Positions 44,269 to 51,272 of a stretch of DNA of 64,000 bases are shown here, in pieces. The DNA lies in NCBI GenBank assembly GCA_963750995.1, contig CAVVST010000003.1:62001-126000 (forward strand), written 5' to 3'. Numbering within the stretch: position 1 is the first letter of the stretch; the number at the start of each line of letters is the position of its first letter. Made by a program: the position numbers and the translations under genes. The DNA comes from CAVVST01 sp963750995 (GTDB lineage Bacteria; Acidobacteriota; Vicinamibacteria; Vicinamibacterales; UBA2999). The notes under the pieces were generated by a model that was not told the DNA's origin, made no database searches, and saw nothing but the letters and a program-made list of their open reading frames with translations.

Positions 44269-44544
44269 ATGACCGCCAAGAAGCCGCCGATGAACTTCAA
44301 GTCGATGCCGCAGTTGGACGTGCCGCAGGGGCGCAACGGGAAGCACAAGGCGATTGTGACGAAGATCCTGTCGGACCTTGACCAGATCGATTCGGGGGTG
44401 GCACTCAAGGTGCCGCTGGCCCAGCTGGTGGAGAGCAAGGAGAAGGTCCGGTCGGCGCTCAATCGGGCGACCCGGAAGAATGGCCACCGCGTTGCCACTG
44501 CCAGCGACGACACGTTCCTGTACGTCTGGAACGAGCCCGCCTAG
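44269..44544 (+). CDS. small protein of unknown function
   Basis: The 91-residue protein starts at ATG 44269, with a strong GGGAGGAGG ribosome site. The chain is basic and mainly helical (KAIVTKILSDLDQIDSGVALKVPLAQLVESKEKVRSALNRATRK), with a C-terminal strand (RVATASDDTFLYVWNEPA). This shape suggests a small DNA- or RNA-binding protein, but I do not recognise it. An inverted repeat at 44229-44241 just upstream could be an operator. It is convergent with mobA, 6 bases apart. Confidence 0.65.
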   Translation: MTAKKPPMNFKSMPQLDVPQGRNGKHKAIVTKILSDLDQIDSGVALKVPLAQLVESKEKVRSALNRATRKNGHRVATASDDTFLYVWNEPA

Positions 44545-44550
44545 GACGAC

Positions 44551-45210
44551 TCAGATTCCGGAATTATCCGGCGCCTCTCGAGTACCCGCACGAAGCGCGG
44601 CGGGTGGCGTGCGTGTCACCTGCTTAAGAGCTTCGCGGTACTCTTCCGGCGTGTTGACGTTGCGCAACGTCAGCAGATCCGGATCGACAGGGGCAACCTC
44701 GGACGGCCGCACCCGCCTGGTCTTGAGGGCGTCGAAGAGATATGCGGGGCGCAGCCGGTCGTCCGCGAGCAGGGCTTCCACGTGCGGAAGGATCGCCCTC
44801 CGGTACACCGCCGACAGCGGATGCGGAAATCCATCGATCTCCATGACCGCAATATCGTGGTCGCCGAGCAGCTCGATCATGCGGGTGACGAACCCCGGCA
44901 CGAGCAGCGGCACGTCGCAACTCGTGATGTACGCCGCGTCGATCGACTCCGGCAACGCGGCCAGCCCCGCACGCAGACCCTCCAGCGGGCCACGTCCTTC
45001 GCGCTCGTCCCGCGCAATGCGGGCATAGCCAGGCAATATCGGCAGCGCCTGGCTGCGGGCGGACACCACGACGATCGGCGTGACCACCGAGCCGAGCAGC
45101 CTGACCACACGCTGAAGCATGGTTTCCGAGCCGAAAGGCAGCAGCGCCTTTGACGATCCCATTCGCGTCGATTTTCCGCCACAGAGGACGATGCCGCCGG
45201 CCGTGATCAC
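44551..45210 (-). CDS. mobA: molybdenum cofactor guanylyltransferase
   Basis: The 219-residue enzyme has the nucleotidyltransferase opening GGIVLCGGKSTRMGSSKALLP (GTP-binding loop and Lys), ITSCDVPLLVPGFV with the metal Asp, and HPLSAVYRRAILP. The C-terminal RNVNTPEEY is typical of MobA. It adds GMP to molybdopterin to make the bis-MGD form used by periplasmic oxidoreductases. It starts at GTG 45210. No molybdoenzyme is in the window. Confidence 0.88.
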   Translation of the reverse strand: MITAGGIVLCGGKSTRMGSSKALLPFGSETMLQRVVRLLGSVVTPIVVVSARSQALPILPGYARIARDEREGRGPLEGLRAGLAALPESIDAAYITSCDVPLLVPGFVTRMIELLGDHDIAVMEIDGFPHPLSAVYRRAILPHVEALLADDRLRPAYLFDALKTRRVRPSEVAPVDPDLLTLRNVNTPEEYREALKQVTRTPPAALRAGTREAPDNSGI

Positions 45211-45377
45211 TGTATCGACTCCGGTACAACGCTAACACATCGATTCCGGTCGAGAGCGAGCCTCGCGCTGAGAGTGCGGCCCGCGACCGAAGTCCTCGGC
45301 ACCGCCCGCAGCGGGGCGTCCGTGCTCGGCCTCACCGATCCTCCTCCGCCGCCAACGCGCAATCACTAGCGTCCATC

Positions 45378-45405
45378 GAACCGACCGGCACGTGCCGGTC
45401 GGTTC
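45378..45405. repeat. perfect 28-base palindrome
   Basis: GAACCGACCGGCAC followed directly by its complement GTGCCGGTCGGTTC, with no loop. It lies between the divergent mobA and 45461 genes and could be an operator for a dimeric regulator or a repeat. The remainder of 45211-45460 shows no gene. Confidence 0.8.
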
Positions 45406-45460
45406 GTGACAATCGCTTCTCCCATCGCGTCGACTCCCGTGGTTCAGCGGAGACACGTGT

Positions 45461-45813
45461 ATGGATGGCGACGTCCTGATTTCGGACACCAACTTTTATC
45501 CGGTCAAGCCCAACACACCAATCTTTTTCGAGGCGCGGATCGGCAACGGCCAGGTTGGCGGCACGGCACTGCGGTTGAACGGGAGCTCGATCCCGTGAAT
45601 CCTGGTGGACGCACGCAGATCGGGCAGGACGGTCAGGACCTCCGCCAGTCGGTGCTGCAGTGCCTCACGACCGTGAAGGACGTGAGTCCGAACACCAACA
45701 ACACGTCGATCGAACACGAGCTCACCGGCGGCCTCGAGCTCTTTCCCTACGCGATCAAGGTGAAGAAGGACAAGGGGATCGCGCGGTACTTCATTGCCTA
45801 CGTCTTGTCCTGA
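45461..45813 (+). CDS. small beta-rich protein of unknown function, frameshifted
   Basis: From ATG 45461 the frame (DVLISDTNFYPVKPNTPIFFEARIGNGQVGG) meets a stop near 45598. The chain continues one frame over as VNPGGRTQIGQDGQDLRQSVLQCLTTVKDVSPNTNNTSIEHELTGG and ends AYVLS. Joined, it is about 117 residues and looks like one beta-sandwich domain, possibly a lectin-like or binding module. It is followed after 2 bases by a secreted protein gene, so the two are probably co-expressed. Confidence 0.55.
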
Positions 45814-45815
45814 CC

Positions 45816-46924
45816 ATGACCTGTCCTCGCGCGTTCGTCACGAGCGTGTTCGCGGCCGTCTTCATGGTGGCCGGCGCGGGCGTCGTCCGGGGACAGACCT
45901 CGGCGCCGGAGCTGGGCACGCTGCGCACGCCGCCTTCACCCGCGTTCACCGTGCTGGGCATCGAACCCAGTGCGGTCGAACGTCCGATGACGCCGTCCGA
46001 CGTCGCGCTGTCGTTCGTCAACAAGATCCGGCAGGGCACGGTACCGAAGGATTACGCCTTCGAAGCGAGCCCCTACTGGCTGGTCAGCCAGCCTGACCTC
46101 TCGTGGGAAAGCGACGTCACGCGCAACGTGGCCCAGTCGGTGGCGCGAACGCTCAGCCTGTCGATCGCCACGGCCGAGACCGGCACGACGGAGGCACCCA
46201 TCACGTCGTTGGCGGTGGGCGTGCGCACCCTCCTCAGCTCGGGACATATGACCGCCGCGACACAGCGGGCGCTGAAGGCACTGGAGCAGACGCTGAGCGA
46301 AACCGGCGACATCTTTCTCCGGATGGTTGGCGAGGCCGGCCTCGACGCCCTCGACAAGCGGCTGGGCAGCGGCGACATCACGCCTGCCGACTACGAAGCC
46401 CGCAAGCAGGAACTGGCAGCACTCGTGCTCGAAGCGACGCCTATCGCGAGGCGATGGGGCGTGCCGAGGACGTCGCCGCCAAACGCGAAGGCTTCTTCTT
46501 CGAAGTAGCGGCCGGCTTCGTCTGGGACTTCGCCGGAGCCTCGTGGGACTCACGCGCGTTCCGGAAGCGCGGCGTGTGGGCGACCCCCAGCTACGAGTTC
46601 GGGTCGTGGGACCTGGTCGGCGTGCTGCGCTACCTTGACGACGCCATCGCCGCCGACGACGACGCGATCGACTGGGGCGGCCGCGCGATCTACTCCACCG
46701 CCGACTACGCACTGTCCCTCGAGTTCGTGCAGCGATCGCCGTTCGAGCAGACTGACCTGATCCGGCGCAGCCACCGGTTCGTGGGCATCGCCGAGTACCG
46801 GGTATCGCGGGCCACCTGGTTGATTGCGTCGTTCGGCAAGGACCGTCAGAAGACGGGCACGCGCGAAACCCTGATCGCTCAGCTCGGACTCGGGTTCAGC
46901 TTCAGCAAAGACCGCTATTTCTGA
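45816..46924 (+). CDS. secreted envelope protein of unknown function, frameshifted
   Basis: The N-terminal part from ATG 45816 has a signal peptide (1-26) and an Ala-rich helical region. After a one-base shift near 46435 the chain continues (REAMGRAEDVAAKREGFFFEVAAGFVWDFAG...). It runs through short amphipathic strands and ends with an aromatic residue, GLGFSFSKDRYF, as outer-membrane barrels do. The rebuilt length is about 368 residues. It resembles no family I can name. The upstream small beta-protein may be its partner. Confidence 0.6.
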
Positions 46925-47048
46925 ACTGGACGAAGGCCGCGACCGCCTCATGCCCTCGCGGAGCCGGTGAGAAGAAAACCTCGGCTGAGCGCGCTCCTGT
47001 CGTTGCTGCATAGAGCAGCTCGCTGACGGTCTCGCTAGTGGCAGTCGC

Positions 47049-47140
47049 AGTGTCCGGCTTTAGCCGGACTCGCCGGGTCCGCCTGCCCTTCGACTTCGCT
47101 CAGGGCACCCCGAGCAACGTCGAGGGGTGAAGGCGGACAC
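47049..47140. repeat. nested repeat: GTCCGCC palindrome split by a CTTCGACTTCGCTCAGGG element
   Basis: A GTCCGGC palindrome (47052-47069) is followed by GTCCGCCT (47077-47084) and GAAGGCGGAC (47129-47138). At 8279 and near 15187 the corresponding arms are adjacent. Here 44 bases with arms CCCTTCGAC and GTCGAGGGG separate them. The rest of 46925-47183 shows no gene. Confidence 0.8.
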
Positions 47141-47183
47141 TACGTGCTCGTGAAACGCGCTTTGGTCGAACAGCGCGGGTCGC

Positions 47184-47366
47184 TTACTCCTCTTCGTCGA
47201 GCGGCGGGTCCGGATCGAGCACGGAGTCGTCGTCAGGGTTCGGATCGGATGACAGCGGATCGCTGGCAGGAAACGTCTCCGCGAGTGTCTCGTCGAGCGC
47301 GGCTTCCCGGATTTTCCGCTCCTCTTCCGGCGTGTGGTGATGCGGGCCAATCGCGGATGCTGACAT
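47184..47366 (-). CDS. small acidic protein with ETFPASDP motif
   Basis: The 60-residue protein starts at ATG 47366 with GAGGGACG upstream; an in-frame start at 47408 is less likely. It begins with HHH, has a helix (EEERKIREAALDETLA) and the ETFPASDPLS motif seen in a widespread family of tiny bacterial proteins of unknown role, then an Asp/Glu/Pro-rich tail. It is probably cytoplasmic and unstructured in part. Confidence 0.7.
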   Translation of the reverse strand: MSASAIGPHHHTPEEERKIREAALDETLAETFPASDPLSSDPNPDDDSVLDPDPPLDEEE

Positions 47367-47543
47367 GCTGCGTCCCTCGATTGATTCTACGTCCGCTGAT
47401 TCCAACACAGCCGCCCAAGCTCAGCGCCATCCAAGCCGGATGACCTCGAAGTCTGCCCCCGGCGCATGGTCGCGCCGACCTTGGCAAGAAGCAGACCAAA
47501 GTATCGCATCTGTTATGCTGCGTTCTTTCCCGGAGACTACGTG

Positions 47544-48869
47544 ATGCGCAGGAATTACATCGTCGCTTTGGTGCTGGCACTCACAGGCTCGGCCGGTCTG
47601 GCACAGACTGTCCCGGGCCCGCGGGCAACGCCGTCGCCCGGGGAAATCGATGCGATCTATGCCGACATCGAGGCGCTCTATATCGACCTGCATCGGAATC
47701 CCGAACTGTCGTATCAGGAGACGCAAACTGCCGCAAAACTGGCGGCGCGCATGAAGGCGCTCGGCTTCGAGGTGACGACCGGCGTCGGCCGCACAGGCGT
47801 TGTCGCAGTGATGAAGAATGGCGCCGGTCCGACGGCGATGATGCGCACCGAGCTCGATGCGCTCCCGGTCGCCGAAAAGACCGGGCTGCCGTTCGCCAGC
47901 ACCGTGGTGACCAAGAATGCGGCTGGACAAGCGACGCCGGTAATGCATGCGTGCGGGCACGATCTCCACATGGCCGCATGGGCCGGCACGGCGCGGCTGA
48001 TGGCGGAGCATCGTGATCGGTGGCGCGGCACTCTCGTGATGGTTGGCCAGCCGGCGGAAGAAGGGGGCCGGGGCGCGACGGCGATGCTCGATGACGGCCT
48101 CTTCACGCGGTTTCCGCGCCCCGACTTCGCGCTGTCGCTGCACGACGACGACACGATGCCGTCGGGGACGATTGGCTATCACCCCGGCTTCTTCCGCGCG
48201 ATGTCGGATGCCGTGACGATCACCGTCTACGGCCGTGGCGGTCATTCCGCGATGCCGCACAACACGGTCGATCCGGTCGTGCTGGCCGCGCGCATTGTCG
48301 TCGCGCTGCAAACGGTGGTCGCGCGGGAGAACAATCCCGTCGATCCGGCCGTCGTCACCGTCGGATCGATCCATGGGGGCACCGCCGGCAACATCATTCC
48401 GGACGAGGTGCGGCTGCAGTTGTCGGTACGAACCTACACCGAAGCGGTGAGAACACGAACGCTCGACGCTATCCGCCGTATCGCGAGAGGGGAGGCGATC
48501 GCTGCCGGAGCGCCGCGCGAGCCGCAAGTTGACGCACCGTCGGAGTCCAACCCTCCCGTCTACAACGATCCGGCGCTGACGCTGCGGCTGGCGGCTGCGC
48601 TGAAAAAATGGCTAGGGGAAGACAAGGTCATCGAGATGCCGCAGAAGATGACCTCCGAGGATTTCGCAGAGTACGGTGTGGCCGGCGTGCCGTCAGTGCT
48701 GCTGCACATCGGCGCCGTCGATCCCGCGAAGCTGAGCCAGGCGCGGCAGACGGGAATCCCGGTGCCGGCACCTCATTCACCCGAATGGGCGCCCGATCGC
48801 GAACCAACTCTCAAGGCAGCAGTGCGAGCGGAAGTGACAGCACTGCTCGAACTGCTTCGGGTCCCGTGA
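47544..48869 (+). CDS. M20 family amidohydrolase/peptidase, secreted
   Basis: The 441-residue protein starts at ATG 47544 with a signal peptide (1-20). It has the M20D layout: RTELDALPVAEKTGLPF, a metal site HACGHDLHMA (C137, H139, with Asp/His near), GQPAEEGGRGA (catalytic E172/E173), a dimerisation domain with GHSAMPHNTVDP, and a late His near SVLLHIGAVD. It removes acyl groups from amino acids or related amides. It overlaps the convergent treS gene by 59 bases. Confidence 0.9.
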   Translation: MRRNYIVALVLALTGSAGLAQTVPGPRATPSPGEIDAIYADIEALYIDLHRNPELSYQETQTAAKLAARMKALGFEVTTGVGRTGVVAVMKNGAGPTAMMRTELDALPVAEKTGLPFASTVVTKNAAGQATPVMHACGHDLHMAAWAGTARLMAEHRDRWRGTLVMVGQPAEEGGRGATAMLDDGLFTRFPRPDFALSLHDDDTMPSGTIGYHPGFFRAMSDAVTITVYGRGGHSAMPHNTVDPVVLAARIVVALQTVVARENNPVDPAVVTVGSIHGGTAGNIIPDEVRLQLSVRTYTEAVRTRTLDAIRRIARGEAIAAGAPREPQVDAPSESNPPVYNDPALTLRLAAALKKWLGEDKVIEMPQKMTSEDFAEYGVAGVPSVLLHIGAVDPAKLSQARQTGIPVPAPHSPEWAPDREPTLKAAVRAEVTALLELLRVP

Positions 48870-50526
48870 TGGGACCGGTCGCCGTGGGCGACGCCACCGG
48901 CTGGAACCAGCGGCACGCCTGCGCTGGAAGGGTCAACCGGTACGGCGCAGCGCTGACCGGCGGCAGCACCGCCCGATCCATCACGTCCACCAGGTAAAAA
49001 CCCGACATTGGCGGCGGAAACTCGACGGTCGCAGCCTGCGCCGAGCGCGCCAGGTTGGCGACCACGACGACCGTGTCCTCGCGGTAGGTGCGCTCGAAGG
49101 CCAGGATCTTCGGGTTGTCGCACTGGAGAAACGCGATCGTGCCACGGCCGCACGCCGGGTGTTCGGCCCGTACACGCAGCAGCGCTGTCACGCGCGCCAG
49201 CAACGAGTGCTCGTCCTGCTCCTGCGCGGCGACGTTGACCGTCGCTGATCCGTACGTCCCGCCGTCAATCACCGGTAGAACCAGATCGGCCGCGGGCGCA
49301 GTCGAGAACCCGGCGTTCGGTCCCGCCGTCCACTGCATCGGCGTGCGGACGCCGTTCCGATCCGCAAGCTGTACGTTGTCGCCCATTCCGATCTCGTCAC
49401 CGTAGTACAGGACCGGCGATCCGGGCAGCGACAGCAGCAGCGCATGCGCGAGCACGAGGCGATCGATATCGTTGCCGAGCAGCGGAGCCAGACGTCGCCG
49501 GATGCCGTGATTGAGCCGCATCCGTGGTTCGGGAGCGTAGGCCGAGACGAGCGCTCGGCGCTCGGGCTTGGTCAGCGCCGACAGACTCAGCTCGTCGTGA
49601 TTCCGAAGGAAGATCGCCCACTGGCAGCCGTCGGGCAGCGGCGGCGTCCGGTCGATGATGTCGGCAATCGACGTGGCATCTTCAGTGGCGAGCGCCATGA
49701 AGAGCCGCGGCATCAGCGGGAAATGGAACGCCATCGCGCACTGGTCGCCGTCGCCGAAGTACGCCCGCACCACGTCCGGCGTATCGTTCGCCTCCGCCAA
49801 CAGCACCTTCCCGCGGTAGCGGCGATCCATGTCGGCGCGAACGGCCTTGAGAAACTGGTGGGTCTCGGGCAAGTTGTCGCATGACGTCCCCTCGCGCTCG
49901 TAGAGGTGCGAGATCGCGTCGAGCCGGAGACCGTCCACCCCGAGGTCGAACCAGAACCGCATGATCTTGAGGACGGCGCGCCTGACGCGCGGATTGTCGA
50001 AGTTCAGATCCGGCTGGTGATCGAAGAACCTGTGCCAGTAGTACGCGCCCGCGAGCGGATCCCATGCCCAGTTGGACGTTTCGACGTCGCCGAAGATGAC
50101 GCGCGCGTCGAGGTAGCGCTGATCGGTGTCGCTCCAGACGTAATAGTCGCGCTTCGGCGATCCCTTCGGCGCCCGGCGGGCCGCCTTGAACCAGGGATGC
50201 TCGTCCGAGGTGTGGTTGATGACCAGTTCCGTAATCACCTTCAAGCCGCGCGCGTGAGCCGCCTCGAGAAAGCGCACGAAGTCGTACCTGGTGCCGTAGT
50301 CGGGATGCACCCGCTCGAAGTGGGAGACGTCGTAGCCGTCGTCGCGCAGCGGCGACTCGCAGAACGGCAGCAGCCACAAGCAGTTCACGCCAAGGCGCTG
50401 CAGGTAGTCGAGCTTCCCTGTCAACCCGGTGAAGTCGCCAATCCCGTCGCCGTTGCCGTCGCAGAATGTCTTGACGTGCAGCTCGTAGATGATTGCGTCC
50501 TTGTACCAGTACGGATCGGCAGTCAT
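48811..50526 (-). CDS. treS: trehalose synthase (maltose alpha-glucosyltransferase), GH13
   Basis: The 571-residue enzyme interconverts maltose and trehalose. It has the family opening (DPYWYKDAIIYELHVKTFCDGNGDGIGD, ITELVINHTSDEHPWF) and the catalytic set: nucleophile Asp in DGLRLDAIS (about 203), acid/base Glu in LLAEAND (about 243) and Asp in RNHDE (about 308). No maltokinase domain is attached. Its start overlaps the otsB stop by 4 bases, as the last gene of the trehalose operon. This gives the cell two trehalose routes in one unit. Confidence 0.9.
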   Translation of the reverse strand: MTADPYWYKDAIIYELHVKTFCDGNGDGIGDFTGLTGKLDYLQRLGVNCLWLLPFCESPLRDDGYDVSHFERVHPDYGTRYDFVRFLEAAHARGLKVITELVINHTSDEHPWFKAARRAPKGSPKRDYYVWSDTDQRYLDARVIFGDVETSNWAWDPLAGAYYWHRFFDHQPDLNFDNPRVRRAVLKIMRFWFDLGVDGLRLDAISHLYEREGTSCDNLPETHQFLKAVRADMDRRYRGKVLLAEANDTPDVVRAYFGDGDQCAMAFHFPLMPRLFMALATEDATSIADIIDRTPPLPDGCQWAIFLRNHDELSLSALTKPERRALVSAYAPEPRMRLNHGIRRRLAPLLGNDIDRLVLAHALLLSLPGSPVLYYGDEIGMGDNVQLADRNGVRTPMQWTAGPNAGFSTAPAADLVLPVIDGGTYGSATVNVAAQEQDEHSLLARVTALLRVRAEHPACGRGTIAFLQCDNPKILAFERTYREDTVVVVANLARSAQAATVEFPPPMSGFYLVDVMDRAVLPPVSAAPYRLTLPAQACRWFQPVASPTATGPITGPEAVRAVLSLPLALLP

Positions 50527-51272
50527 CTCGCGGTCCGGAAATGCAGGAGGTGCTGAAGCAGCCGATCGACGTCGCGCTGCGAATGCAGCCGGTACTGAGC
50601 CTTCGTCAGACCGCGCGCGCCGACGCGGATCGACAACAGCCGATCCGGGGGCGCCGACACGAATGCATCCTCGTCGGTGTCGTCGTCGCCGACGTAGATG
50701 ACCGTATCGCAGGCAAACATACGGCGCGCGCGCTGTACCGCGACCCCCTTATTGGCGCCGCCGCGCGGCAGCAGGTTGATGGCCTTGGCGCCGCCAACCG
50801 TTCGCACATCCGACAGCTCTCGAACGGCGTCCCCGATCGCCTCCACGACTCGCTTCTTGTTGCGGGCGTGACGGTAGTGCACCGTCACCGAGTATTTCTT
50901 GTGCTCGATGACGAGACCCTGGTGGGCAGGGAGCCGGGCGCTCAGCCGATGGACCCAGTCCTTTACCTGGGCGGCGTGCGCGTCGCTGCCGGAGTGCGGC
51001 TCGAACCCATGATTACCGAACAGGTACCAGACCGGGACCCGGCTCAGGCGTTTCTCGAGGTCTTCCAGTGTCCGGCCCGAGATGACGACGCACGGATACC
51101 GCTCAGAGATGCGCGCGAGCCGTCTGCGGGTTTCAGCGCGCATGCGAGCAGCCGAAGGGGTTGCGGCGATCGGTGCCAGGGTGCCGTCGTAGTCAAACGC
51201 GAGCAGCACGTTGGAAGCGGCGAAGCCGGCGAGCGTGTGCAGATTCCTGGGGGTGAGGATATTGCGGGGCAT
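50523..51272 (-). CDS. otsB: trehalose-6-phosphate phosphatase
   Basis: The 249-residue HAD-fold enzyme removes phosphate from trehalose-6-phosphate. It has the nucleophile motif LAFDYDGTLAP (D27, D29), VISGR, NHGFEPHSG, a Lys in GGANKGVAV and the metal motif GDDDTDEDAF. Its ATG overlaps the stop of the antiporter-OtsA gene by one base (TGATG), and its stop overlaps treS by 4 bases. Confidence 0.92.
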   Translation of the reverse strand: MPRNILTPRNLHTLAGFAASNVLLAFDYDGTLAPIAATPSAARMRAETRRRLARISERYPCVVISGRTLEDLEKRLSRVPVWYLFGNHGFEPHSGSDAHAAQVKDWVHRLSARLPAHQGLVIEHKKYSVTVHYRHARNKKRVVEAIGDAVRELSDVRTVGGAKAINLLPRGGANKGVAVQRARRMFACDTVIYVGDDDTDEDAFVSAPPDRLLSIRVGARGLTKAQYRLHSQRDVDRLLQHLLHFRTAR

